A DNA stretch of 64,000 bases from CAZUCE01 sp964619265 (GTDB lineage Bacteria > Planctomycetota > UBA1135 > GCA-002686595): the NCBI GenBank assembly GCA_964619265.1, contig CAZUCE010000003.1, positions 186,001 to 250,000 of the forward strand, written 5' to 3'. A model generated the notes under the pieces. The model was not told the DNA's origin, made no database searches, and saw nothing but the letters and a program-made list of their open reading frames with translations. The position numbers and the translations under genes were made by a program. This document shows, piece by piece, positions 36,091 to 43,995 of this stretch (position 1 is the first letter of the stretch; the number at the start of each line of letters is the position of its first letter).

Positions 36091-37623
36091 CTAGCGACGG
36101 CGCTTCGGACGGCTGTCGGGCTTGCGGTCGTCGCCGAGGCCAGCCCCGAACGGGCGCGGGGAACTTTGCCCTCCGCCCTTGGATTTGGGAGCGCGAGACT
36201 TGTTCGGCCCGCCGCTCGGCTTCGAACCGCCCGCTTTGGCCGACGAGCGTCCGCGGGCGTCCTCGTTCCGAGGGCCGCGGCCGCGCTCACCGCGCGGTGA
36301 GCTCGCAGCCGCCAAATTCGGTCCGCCGCGGGTGCGCGAACGGCCGCGGGGGCGATCCGGCTCCGAGAGGCCGTCACGTGCCCACTTGCCGTCGGAACGC
36401 GCCGGGAATTTCGACTTGCCGCGTCCCTGCCTGGCCGAGCCCGCGGGGCCGCGATTGGTGCGACGACTTGAAGAACGATCCTGCTCGGTTTCGATGCGGG
36501 GGATCTTCTTTCCAAGCTTGCGCTCGATAGCGCGAATCGCCTCGGCGTCCTCGCGCATGACGAAAGTCGCAGCCTTGCCGCTGCGCTCGGAGCGACCGGT
36601 GCGCCCGATGCGGTGCGTGTAGGCGTCCGGCGTATTGGGGACGTCGAAGTTGATCACGTGACTGACCTGCGCCACATCGATGCCGCGGGCAGCGATGTCG
36701 GTGGCCACGAGAACGTCGTAGCGGCCCTCGCGGAACCCCTGCATCGCCCGCTGGCGCTGGCCTTGGCTCATGTTTCCCTGAAGCGCAACCGCGTGGTGAC
36801 CCGCTTTCTCAAGGTCCTGGGCCAGGCGCCGCGCACGGTGCTTGGTGCGCAAAAACACGATCGCTGAGCGAAAGCCCTCTTCGGCGAGCAGCTTCTTGAG
36901 CAGCGCGGTCTTGCCGGATTGCTCGACGGCGTACAACGCGTGCTCGATGGTCTCAGCAGGCGCAGAACTCGTCAGCTCGACCGTGTGCGGCTTGGTCAAG
37001 ACGCGGCTGGCCAGCCCTCGAATTTCGCTCGGCATGGTCGCCGAGAAGAGCAGGTTTTGGCGGCGCTTGGGCAGTTTGGCCAGGATCCGCTTGATGTCCG
37101 GCAGAAAGCCCATATCGAGCATGTGGTCGGCCTCATCGAGGACCAAGACCTCGACCCCGTCCAGGCTCACATCGCCGCCGTTCATCAGATCGAGCAATCG
37201 CCCGGGACAGGCCACAACGATGTCGGGCCGCCGGCGAAGGGCGCGAACTTGCGGTCCGGCTCCGACGCCACCGATGATGGAAATCGCGCGCACGTTGGTG
37301 TACTTGCCGAGCACTTCGATCTCGGCGGTGATTTGCAACGCCAGCTCGCGCGTGGGCGCAACGATCAGGGCACGCGGCGCGCTTCCCCCTTTCCTTTGGG
37401 AAAGCCGCTCAAGGATCGGTAGCGCGAAGGCCGCCGTTTTTCCGGTCCCGGTTTGGGCCAGGCCCATAACGTCGCGGCCCTCCAACACCTGGGGCATGGC
37501 CTTGGCTTGGATGGGGCGCGGTTCGGTGAATCCGGCTTCGGAAACGGCGCGCAGGAGATTCTTGGAGAGGCCGAAGGTTGCAAAACTTCCCTTCGAGCGC
37601 TCGGTGCCACTCGTCGTCGACAT
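36091..37623 (-). CDS. DEAD-box RNA helicase (RhlE-like)
   Basis: 510 residues. The helicase core spans about 12-375 with Q motif, motif I AQTGTGKT, Ia PTRELALQ, motif Ib CPGR (usually TPGR), motif II DEAD, motif III SAT, and motifs V-VI (ATDIAARGIDV, HRIGRTGR). The last ~130 residues are a disordered basic tail rich in Arg, Gly, Ser and Pro with RG/RR repeats, as in RNA-binding tails of RhlE-type enzymes. Its role is ATP-dependent RNA unwinding in ribosome assembly or mRNA turnover, often cold-related. Monocistronic, followed upstream by ~440 bp without a gene. Confidence 0.95.
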   Translation of the reverse strand: MSTTSGTERSKGSFATFGLSKNLLRAVSEAGFTEPRPIQAKAMPQVLEGRDVMGLAQTGTGKTAAFALPILERLSQRKGGSAPRALIVAPTRELALQITAEIEVLGKYTNVRAISIIGGVGAGPQVRALRRRPDIVVACPGRLLDLMNGGDVSLDGVEVLVLDEADHMLDMGFLPDIKRILAKLPKRRQNLLFSATMPSEIRGLASRVLTKPHTVELTSSAPAETIEHALYAVEQSGKTALLKKLLAEEGFRSAIVFLRTKHRARRLAQDLEKAGHHAVALQGNMSQGQRQRAMQGFREGRYDVLVATDIAARGIDVAQVSHVINFDVPNTPDAYTHRIGRTGRSERSGKAATFVMREDAEAIRAIERKLGKKIPRIETEQDRSSSRRTNRGPAGSARQGRGKSKFPARSDGKWARDGLSEPDRPRGRSRTRGGPNLAAASSPRGERGRGPRNEDARGRSSAKAGGSKPSGGPNKSRAPKSKGGGQSSPRPFGAGLGDDRKPDSRPKRRR

Positions 37624-38062
37624 GAAAAGGTCCTGATTTGGGCCACCTCGCGTCCGGCGAGAAGGCCTCCGACCTATTCAGCAGCAATGGGTCAGCTCTT
37701 GGTTTCGCGCGCTCGTGTCGTCCCCCGGGGCTTCCTCCAGGGGAACACCGAACCGGATCACGCCGAGTCTGCTGCGCGCTCGGGGCGGCGACAAATGCCG
37801 CCCTGCGAGCGAGCAGCTTAGCCCCTGGGTCGCGGGCCGGATACCCGGAACCGATCGCCGCTTCCCAATCTGATCGCGCTGCGGAGCCTCAGCTGGATCT
37901 AGGAGTGAAGCCTCGGCCGGATCTAAGATCTGAGCCTCAGCCTGCTTTGGAGGCCTAGCCGCCCCCCGGCCCAAGACCGAGTCGTTGGAGGGGATCTGAG
38001 CCCACAACGGACCGATCGGCACGCGCGGGCCAGGCCCCCGCCGAGGCCCACCAAAACCTCGA
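37624..38062. other. intergenic region holding a short 24-bp tandem repeat
   Basis: About 440 bp upstream of the helicase gene. Three imperfect repeats with an exact 24-bp period begin at 37884, 37908 and 37932 (GAGCCTCAGCTGGATCTAGG, then AAGCCTCGGCCGGATCTAAG, then GAGCCTCAGCCTGC). No recognisable gene; the leader of the helicase mRNA probably lies here. Confidence 0.5.
37884..37955. repeat. three-copy 24-bp tandem repeat
   Basis: The core (G/A)AGCCTC(A/G)GC recurs at 37884, 37908 and 37932. The 24-bp period is a multiple of three, so it would encode an 8-residue repeat if translated, but no convincing gene covers it. Confidence 0.5.
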
Positions 38063-38974
38063 TTAGCTCGCGTCGAACAGCGACACGATTTCCTCGCCGA
38101 GCTGCTGATACTCAGCGGCCCGAGGAGAGGCGCGGCGCCAGGCCAAGCCGACCACACGCTGGGGCTCTTCGCCGGAGAAGCGACGGGTGACCACGCCGCC
38201 CCCCTCGCGAATTTCAAGATCGAGGGTCGACTCGGGCAACAGCGTGACGCCGAGCCCGTTGGCGACCATTTGGGTCAAGGTGCCAAGGCTGGTGGCCCGG
38301 CAACGGGCGGCTTCGGGAGCGAGGACTCGGCCGCATACGGCCAGGGCCTGGTCGCGCAGGCAGTGGCCGTCTTCGAGCAAGAGGACCTCGCGACCCTCGA
38401 GATCGAACTCGTCCACCTCTTCCTTGTCACAGAGCGGATCGTTCTCTGGCAACGCAAGCAGGAAGGGGTCGTTGAACAGGACCAGGTGGTCGTAGTGACT
38501 CGACGGGACCGGCAGGGAGAGCAGGCAAACGTCAAGTTCGCCGGCATCGAGCTTGCTGAGCAGATCCCTCGTGAAGCTCTCGACCAGGTACAACGCGAGC
38601 TCCGCATGGCTGCGACGCAAACCCGGGAGGATGCGCGGGAGCACGTAAGGCGCAAGGGTTGGGATGACGCCGAGGCGCAGATCGCCGGTGAGCGGACGCA
38701 CTTCGCTCAGGGCGGCAGCGGCCAAGTCGTCGGCCCCGCGCAGCAGGTGGCGCGCGCGCTCGACAACCTCGCGGCCCGCCGAGGTCATCAAGACCCCCTT
38801 GTGGGTGCGCTCAAACAGCGCGACTCCGAGCGTCTCTTCGAGGATCTGAATCTGACTCGAAAGCGCCGGCTGACTGATCGAGAGTCGCTCGGCGGCGCGG
38901 CCGAAGTGCAACGTCTCCGAGAGGGCGACGGCGTATTCGAGCTGGCGAAGGGTCGGGCGCTGGTTGAGGCTCAT
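38063..38974 (-). CDS. oxyR: OxyR-type hydrogen peroxide-sensing LysR regulator
   Basis: 303 residues. An N-terminal winged helix-turn-helix (about 8-65, FGRAAERLSISQPALSSQI) is followed by the LysR effector domain. The peroxide switch is intact: C205 and C214 in EDGHCLRDQALAVC, matching C199/C208 of E. coli OxyR with the same eight-residue spacing, followed by RATSLGTLTQMVANG. Upon oxidation the pair should form a disulfide and activate antioxidant genes. No catalase or peroxiredoxin gene is adjacent. A short inverted repeat 36-52 bp upstream of the start may be its own operator. Confidence 0.93.
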   Translation of the reverse strand: MSLNQRPTLRQLEYAVALSETLHFGRAAERLSISQPALSSQIQILEETLGVALFERTHKGVLMTSAGREVVERARHLLRGADDLAAAALSEVRPLTGDLRLGVIPTLAPYVLPRILPGLRRSHAELALYLVESFTRDLLSKLDAGELDVCLLSLPVPSSHYDHLVLFNDPFLLALPENDPLCDKEEVDEFDLEGREVLLLEDGHCLRDQALAVCGRVLAPEAARCRATSLGTLTQMVANGLGVTLLPESTLDLEIREGGGVVTRRFSGEEPQRVVGLAWRRASPRAAEYQQLGEEIVSLFDAS

Positions 38975-39009
38975 GCCCCTCTTCTAACCCAGACTATCGC
39001 CCTTAACGG

Positions 39010-39026
39010 ACCTATAACTTTTAGGT
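39010..39026. promoter_or_regulatory. candidate OxyR/LysR operator upstream of oxyR
   Basis: ACCTA-N7-TAGGT is an exact interrupted palindrome in an AT-rich island (CTATAACTTTTAGGTAT) unusual for this GC-rich DNA. It lies 36-52 bp upstream of the oxyR ATG on its minus-strand promoter side, where LysR-type regulators bind for autoregulation. A possible -10 (TAGTCT, minus strand 38996-38991) lies between it and the start. Only half of the classical four-part OxyR site is visible. Confidence 0.4.
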
Positions 39027-39032
39027 ATCGCT

Positions 39033-39470
39033 CTAGGCTGTGCCGCGGACGGCTCGCAGCCAGCCCCACTCGGCCCAGATTGAAGCCAGCTCCCAGGCCC
39101 CTACGGCGCCCCAAATGGCCCCTAGAGCCTCGGGCGAGGGGGTGAGCTGGGGGGCGATCGCGGCGAGCCCGAGCGCCGCAACCCGCAGCCACCACAGGGC
39201 GCCGCGGGACCCGCGCGACATCGAGAGCGCGGTGAACGCGAGCAGCAGACCCATGAAGAACAGCCAGGAGCCCGCCGAAGCCGCAGCAGCACGCTGCCCG
39301 GCGGAGGCCAGGACCGGCGTGGAGATCCCGAACGCGGCGAGCCCAGCTCCGCCGAAGCCAGCGATGCCCGCGCAGGCCGACCAGGAGGTCGGTTTCTGGG
39401 TCCGGGCCGGCTTTCCGCCCTGCACGAACTTCATTCGCGGGGCGCGAGATTCGAGACGCTTGGCTTCCAC
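39033..39470 (-). CDS. small integral membrane protein, unknown
   Basis: Up to 145 residues from GTG 39470; an in-frame ATG at 39434 gives 133 residues. After a basic N-terminus there are about four hydrophobic segments (near 33-52, 65-85, 90-107 and 112-135) rich in Ala, Gly, Leu and Trp, and no conserved catalytic or metal motif. It ends 58 bp upstream of oxyR on the same strand with the putative operator between them. I do not recognise the family. Codon use looks like its neighbours, but a small Ala-rich frame in GC-rich DNA carries some risk of being spurious. Confidence 0.5.
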   Translation of the reverse strand: MEAKRLESRAPRMKFVQGGKPARTQKPTSWSACAGIAGFGGAGLAAFGISTPVLASAGQRAAAASAGSWLFFMGLLLAFTALSMSRGSRGALWWLRVAALGLAAIAPQLTPSPEALGAIWGAVGAWELASIWAEWGWLRAVRGTA

Positions 39471-39592
39471 GCCTCCTTCCTCGGCCTGAGACGGGCCCGG
39501 CCTTGAGCCCTCTCCCCGGTGGATTTTGGAGACCCGAGTGGTTTTGGTCTGCCCAGGCCGCCCCCCCTGGGAGGGGCGTATGGTGAAGCTCG

Positions 39593-40249
39593 ATGAGCAT
39601 CGGCTCCGAAGATGTGGATCGCCTCGCCCGCGCCGGCGAGAACGCTCGGCGTGAGTTCAAGTTGGGGCTCCCGGCCTGGCCGAAGGTGGCTCGCACGCTG
39701 GCGGCGTTCGCCAACGGACGCGGCGGCACGCTGTTGGTCGGCGTGGACGACCAGGGCCAGGTACGGGGCGTGCGCCAGGCGCCCGAAGTGCTTTTAGAGC
39801 TCGAGCGAATCCTCGCAGCCGAGATCGATCCGCCGGTGGCAGCTCGCTGCACCGCCGTTGAGATGTCCGGTGGCCGCGGCACGGTGGTGACCTGCGAGGT
39901 GGGCGTCAGCGAGTCCCGTCCCCACGCGGCCAGCCGCCCAGAGGGCGATCCCGAGATCACCCTGCGGCTCGGCTCCTCGACCCGCGAAGCCAGCGCCCAG
40001 GCGATCCGAGCCATGCGGACCCCCCGCGACCGACGCGGCCTGGACGATCTGGAGCGGCAAGTCCTGTCCTGGCTCGGCCGGCAAGCCGATCCTGGCGCCC
40101 AGGGCGCCGCGCCCGCGACGATCGCCGAATTCGCCCGAGCCCACAACATCGGTCGGTCCCGGGCCCGACGCGTGTTCTGGAAGCTTGAGCACGCGGGACA
40201 CTTGGTCGGCTACGGCGAGGGCGAGCAGAAGACCTTTGCGCTTCCCTGA
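39593..40249 (+). CDS. AlbA_2 (Schlafen-type) domain protein
   Basis: 218 residues. The N-terminal ~130 residues carry the AlbA_2 pattern: ENARREFKLG (E..EFK), a helix ending FANGRGGTLLVGVDDQGQVRGV, and later strands with RLGSSTREA in place of the usual R.G.s...A. The C-terminal ~75 residues (LDDLERQVLSWLGRQ...TIAEFARAHNIGRSRARRVFWKLEHAGHL) look like a winged helix. Family knowledge: AlbA_2 proteins bind nucleic acids and often act as transcriptional regulators or in defence. With its short length and fused winged helix, a DNA-binding regulator is the most likely role. It starts 55 bp before the hydrolase-like gene on the same strand. Confidence 0.8.
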   Translation: MSIGSEDVDRLARAGENARREFKLGLPAWPKVARTLAAFANGRGGTLLVGVDDQGQVRGVRQAPEVLLELERILAAEIDPPVAARCTAVEMSGGRGTVVTCEVGVSESRPHAASRPEGDPEITLRLGSSTREASAQAIRAMRTPRDRRGLDDLERQVLSWLGRQADPGAQGAAPATIAEFARAHNIGRSRARRVFWKLEHAGHLVGYGEGEQKTFALP

Positions 40250-40303
40250 CGGGTTGGCGATCCAGACCTCGCGCTGGCGGGGAAGCCCTGGTAGAACCGC
40301 CAC

Positions 40304-41113
40304 GTGGTCGAAACCATCGAACTGCGCGACTACGCGCCTGAAAGCCCCGCGGATACGCGGCCCGTCCTGCTCCAACACGGCCTCTTCGAGGACTTGGATC
40401 AGCTCGACGAACTGGCCCGCGCTTTGTGCGATCTCGGCCTGCACGTCCGCGCTCACAGCTTGCCCGGACACGGGGGCAGCACCTGCGACAAGGGCGATCT
40501 GGTCTTCTACAACCTCGAAGACTACGTCAATCCGCTGGGGCGCCTGCTATCCCGGGCCAAGCCCCTGCCGGTAGTCGTAACCCACGGAGCCGCTTCGTTG
40601 ATGATGTTGCGGCTGCTCGAAGACCGCAAGGAACGCGCGCACCTGGTTCAAGAGCTCCCCGGCTGGGTCGCGCTGCAACCGGCGGCCCCGGAGGGTCTCG
40701 CCGCGTTCCGAAAGCGGTTGTTCAGCAAACATCCGATCGCCGCACGCAAGGTGGCTTTTGCCAAAAGGCCGGCGGACTGGTTCCGGTCCGGACGCGCCAA
40801 GGCGTGGCTCACGACTCCGCAAGATCCCCGCGACGCGAGCGCGGTCGAAGCCCTGGTACGCGACGAGTCCTGGCAGGTCGTCGATCCGTTGACCCGCGGA
40901 ATCGATCTGCGTCCCCGCGCGTTCACACCGAAGACCCTGGTGCTTGCAGGGCGTCAAGACCGCCTAACCGAGGCCAGCGAGACCGAAGCGCTGGCCGCCG
41001 ACCTAAACGCCGAGCTCGAATGGCTCGAAGACACCGGAGCGTGGCTCAGGCCGGGAGACGACACGCGCGCGGTCGCCGAACGCATCGCCGCGTTCGTCCG
41101 CAAGACAGGCTAG
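40304..41113 (+). CDS. alpha/beta-hydrolase fold protein lacking canonical catalytic residues
   Basis: 269 residues from GTG 40304. The N-terminal part has the fold's oxyanion strand (PVLLQHGLFED), the loop HSLPGHGGS and a central strand VVVTHGAASLMM where the nucleophile elbow GHSxG is expected. Here the Ser position is Gly, so no nucleophile is in place. The acid strand LVLAGRQDRLTE is intact (Asp), but the catalytic His loop reads DTGAWLRPGDD with no His. This suggests a pseudo-hydrolase with a binding or structural role, or an atypical mechanism. It is cotranscribed, by spacing, with the AlbA_2 gene and faces a convergent PilZ gene two bases away. Confidence 0.8.
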   Translation: MVETIELRDYAPESPADTRPVLLQHGLFEDLDQLDELARALCDLGLHVRAHSLPGHGGSTCDKGDLVFYNLEDYVNPLGRLLSRAKPLPVVVTHGAASLMMLRLLEDRKERAHLVQELPGWVALQPAAPEGLAAFRKRLFSKHPIAARKVAFAKRPADWFRSGRAKAWLTTPQDPRDASAVEALVRDESWQVVDPLTRGIDLRPRAFTPKTLVLAGRQDRLTEASETEALAADLNAELEWLEDTGAWLRPGDDTRAVAERIAAFVRKTG

Positions 41114-41115
41114 GG

Positions 41116-41511
41116 TCAGGCCGCGCGGCTGGCCCGGCGCTCGTCCGCGAGCCGCTCGGACACGTAGGAGGCCAGGCGGGCCGAGGCCCAATCCTTCTGC
41201 TCGGCGTCTTCGTAGGCAAATTCCAATCCGAGATGGACGAGGTCGCCCAGCTGGCGCTGCTGGCGAAGGACCGCCGGAAGACCAATCCGCTCAGCCTGGC
41301 CCGGCAGGAAGAACTCAGCATCGATCCCAAGCTCGGGTTCGAGCCCGAGTAGTTGTTCGGCTGGCACCTGAAAGCCGACGCCGTGAATCGCGATGTCGAT
41401 GGCATCGAAGGTCAGCGGGGCGCGGCCCTCGCCGCAGCGCAGCTCGACGCGGACGGGTTCGGTCACCGGCGGGCGCACACGCCAGGATCGCCTGCGTTCG
41501 GGAGTTTCCAT
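41116..41511 (-). CDS. PilZ domain protein
   Basis: 131 residues from ATG 41511; the frame extends upstream to 41709 but that part overlaps the divergent gene and has low-complexity sequence. The N-terminal RRSWRVRPP supplies the RxxxR c-di-GMP-binding motif. The second motif, normally (D/N)xSxxG, reads DIAIHGVGF with Ala for Ser. Strands VRVELRCGEG, GVGFQVPAEQ and HLGLEFAYED complete a PilZ barrel. Binding of cyclic di-GMP is possible but the Ser substitution makes it less certain. Confidence 0.8.
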   Translation of the reverse strand: METPERRRSWRVRPPVTEPVRVELRCGEGRAPLTFDAIDIAIHGVGFQVPAEQLLGLEPELGIDAEFFLPGQAERIGLPAVLRQQRQLGDLVHLGLEFAYEDAEQKDWASARLASYVSERLADERRASRAA

Positions 41512-41688
41512 AGCTGGCCCCTCGACCATTTGGGCGAGGGAGCTTGAATCGAACCCCCCTGGCCCTGGATCAGCCCTCCCGGTCCAGCTCACGGCGGACG
41601 AGACCGGATCCAACGCCCGCCCGCCGGGCGTCGTAGGCTCTGCGACCGCTTTATCGCTCCCGCACCCCCGCTTCCCCTGTTCGATCCC

Positions 41689-42798
41689 ATGTCCGAGGCC
41701 AGCGCCCACCCAAACCCCGCACCGCCCTCCGGCACGAGCCCTGCCAGTCGCCTCGCCCTGTGGTTGGCGGCCGCCTGGATCGCAGCGGGCGCCCTGTTCA
41801 AGCTTCTGGCCGGATCGCCCAACGACCTGCCGCCGGTCTTACATAAGTTGCCGATCGGCGCGGACATCCTGTTTCCGTCGGTGATTGGAATCGAGCTAGC
41901 GGTGGTCGCCCTCGCCCTGCTGGTTCCGCGCGTGGGCTGGTGGCTGGTCGCGATCCAGTTCGCAGTCTTCCTCGGCGTGCTGGGCTGGATGTTGAGCATC
42001 GGCGCAGAGTCCTGCGGCTGCTTCGGCTCCTCGGTCAAGATCGAGCCGACGCAGATGATGATCATCGACGGCGCACTGCTGCTCCTGCTGCTTGCCACCC
42101 GACCTTGGCGCTCCTTCAGGCCCGGCGCATTCCCCATCGCTGTCGGCGCCCTCGCGGCGATCGCGGTACTCGCGCTGCCGTGGTTCCTCAACCGCCAGGC
42201 CACGGCACCGGACGACGGCATGTCCAAGGCGAAACCCAGCGAAGCTCCGAGCGTGGCCACAGCAATCGGCGCAGCTCCCGCGGAGTTGGTTCAGGAGCCG
42301 CTTGACGAGCCGGCCACCGAAGAATCGGCGGAGCTTCCCGAAATCCAATCGGGAACGCGCTCCACCGAGGAAGTTCCTCCTCCTAGAAGCGAATCGGACC
42401 AGCAGGCGGAGACCCCTCTTGGGGGTCGCAAGTGGGTCGTGCTGCCCGTGGAGGAATGGACCGACAAGATCTTGGCGGAAACCGAACTGGCCGACTGGGT
42501 CGATCTGGACCTGATGCCCCAGGACGGGCTGTGGGTCTTCTATCGGATGACCTGCGACCACTGCGCCGACCACCTGCGCGAGCTGTGGGCCACCGAGATC
42601 GGGCAGCGCCCGGTCGCGTTGATCCGCATCCTCGACAAGGACGAAGCCGAAAGCGCTCACGTGGTCGAGATCTTCCCCGAGGGCCCGCATGTGACGCACC
42701 TCACGCTCCCCACCGAGGTCGACTGGATCGTCGAAACGCCGGCCGAATTCGAGCTGGTCGCCGGCTATGTCCTGCGAACCGCGGTCAACGTCCGCTGA
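41689..42798 (+). CDS. MauE-like membrane protein fused to periplasmic thioredoxin-like domain
   Basis: 369 residues. The N-terminal half (about 20-170) has four or five membrane helices with the MauE/DoxX pair C109-x-C111 in the signature ESCGCFGSS. A Pro/Glu-rich linker (about 175-245) leads to a thioredoxin-like domain with C289-x2-C292 (FYRMTCDHCADHL). Together these resemble membrane redox relays that pass electrons to or from exported dithiol proteins. Since ResB/CcsA needs reduced apocytochrome cysteines, this could be the dithiol donor, although it is ~34 kb from that operon. The gene is single, divergent from the PilZ gene, with a possible -10 (TAGGCT) near 41634. Confidence 0.8.
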   Translation: MSEASAHPNPAPPSGTSPASRLALWLAAAWIAAGALFKLLAGSPNDLPPVLHKLPIGADILFPSVIGIELAVVALALLVPRVGWWLVAIQFAVFLGVLGWMLSIGAESCGCFGSSVKIEPTQMMIIDGALLLLLLATRPWRSFRPGAFPIAVGALAAIAVLALPWFLNRQATAPDDGMSKAKPSEAPSVATAIGAAPAELVQEPLDEPATEESAELPEIQSGTRSTEEVPPPRSESDQQAETPLGGRKWVVLPVEEWTDKILAETELADWVDLDLMPQDGLWVFYRMTCDHCADHLRELWATEIGQRPVALIRILDKDEAESAHVVEIFPEGPHVTHLTLPTEVDWIVETPAEFELVAGYVLRTAVNVR

Positions 42799-43379
42799 TC
42801 CGCCGGAGCGGTGCCCCCACCCTCGGTACCCCGCCTTGGTACCGCGTCCTTCGATCCTCCGAGACTCGGACGGGGCAGACCCGCCCGGGTCTGCCGGGCC
42901 CCGGGCGCAACGTTCTCCGAAGGCCGCGCCGGGCTTGAAGACGCGACATCCGGAGACTTCGGGCTTCGAAAAATCGGAGCCTAATCGCTGCCTTTCCCGG
43001 GCTCTCCGCAGGGTCTTCCCGTCCCAGACCCCCGATTCCAGCCGTTTTTTCGGGGTTCCGAAGAGTTCTCTCGGCCTCCAAGGCCGTCCCCACCAGTTTC
43101 TCGCGAACGAAGAATGTGCAAGAGAAGCCGGTTTTCCAGGCTGAAACGTGTGTGTCCAGGATGCTAGCGTTCCGCTCGTAGAGGTCGCCGCATCTCTCCG
43201 AGTCGAAGAAATCGCCTCGGGACAAGCGGTTTTCGGCACTCACGCCCTTCCGCCGCGCGAGGCCGGACTCCTTCGGGAACCCACGAACACCGTGGCTCCC
43301 CGGATTTGTCCACTGGCCCCGAGCCGGGCAGGGACCACTTCCCCCATCCCACCCCTTCCCCACCGTTCACTCCTCCGCC
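42799..43379. other. long upstream region of the HU gene
   Basis: About 580 bp. No convincing gene in either strand. It holds a tract TTTTTTCGGGG near 43043 and a weak promoter-like pair (CTGAAA, 18 bp, TAGCGT) at about 43141-43170. A long leader for the abundant HU-like protein is plausible. Confidence 0.4.
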
Positions 43380-43853
43380 ATGGCGAAGCGCAAAACCAAG
43401 ACCAAAGCTCGCACCAAAGCCTCCTCCAAAAAACGCACCACCAAGCGTGCCACCAAGCGCACCACCAAGCGTGCAACCAAGACCACCGCGCGCCGCTCCA
43501 CCAAGGCCGCGGCCGCTCCGGCGCACAAGCCCAAGCGCCTGACCGCGGCCCCCAAGGTCCGCACCAAGAGCGAGATGTACAACACGATCGCCGACCAAAC
43601 GGGCCTCGCCCGCAAGGAAGTCGTCGCGGTGTTCAACAGCCTGGCCGACATCATGGCCGTCGACCTCACCAAGCGCGGCCCGGGCATCGTTCAGGTCCCC
43701 GGCCTCATGAAGGTCGTCGTCCAGCGCAAGCCCGCCACCAAGGCGCGCAAGGGCATCAACCCCTTCACGAAGGAGCCGACGATCTTCAAGGCCAAGCCGG
43801 CCCGCAACGTCGTCAAGGTTCGCCCCCTCGTCGGGCTCAAGAGCCTCGTCTGA
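43380..43853 (+). CDS. HU-family DNA-binding protein with histone H1-like basic N-terminal tail
   Basis: 157 residues. The first ~58 residues are a lysine/threonine/arginine/alanine-rich tail with KRTTKRATK repeats, like eukaryotic H1 tails and bacterial Hc1-type proteins. Residues ~60-157 are an HU fold: KSEMYNTIADQTGLARKEV, then the DNA-arm motif KGINPFTKEPTIF corresponding to the RNPxTGE loop of HU, then RPLVGLK. It should bind and compact DNA. HU with such tails occurs in planctomycetes, some other PVC bacteria and myxobacteria. A strong intrinsic terminator follows, fitting a highly expressed single gene. Confidence 0.93.
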   Translation: MAKRKTKTKARTKASSKKRTTKRATKRTTKRATKTTARRSTKAAAAPAHKPKRLTAAPKVRTKSEMYNTIADQTGLARKEVVAVFNSLADIMAVDLTKRGPGIVQVPGLMKVVVQRKPATKARKGINPFTKEPTIFKAKPARNVVKVRPLVGLKSLV

Positions 43854-43910
43854 GTTTTCCGCTCAGCTCCTAACGCTTGCTCCCCCCCTGGGGGGGTAAG
43901 TCGATGGAAA

Positions 43911-43945
43911 CAGCCGGGAGGCGCTCTGCGCCTCCCGGCTGTTTT
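43911..43945 (+). terminator. intrinsic terminator after the HU-like gene
   Basis: Perfect 13-bp stem CAGCCGGGAGGCG (43911-43923) with CGCCTCCCGGCTG (43929-43941), 5-nt loop CTCTG, then TTTT. It lies 58 bp past the HU stop. Confidence 0.9.
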
Positions 43946-43995
43946 GTGTCCAGGCGCACTCCCCAAAAGTGAGAGCAGCGCGGATCCGCCCGTGG

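Noticed and set aside
39033..39470. Whether the small membrane protein is only a spurious Ala-rich frame
   Set aside because: Not rejected outright: hydrophobic segments are regular, so it is listed at low confidence.
41520..41570. tRNA-like GGTTCGATTC stretch on the minus strand
   Set aside because: The flanking bases do not form a T-arm stem and no anticodon or acceptor arms can be built.
42785..43363. 192-codon minus-strand frame upstream of the HU gene
   Set aside because: No recognisable features, Arg/Gly-rich as expected from a non-coding GC-rich frame.
43148..43873. 241-codon frame rich in His, Gln, Arg across the HU gene
   Set aside because: It is a frame shadow of the Lys/Thr-rich HU tail with no family features.
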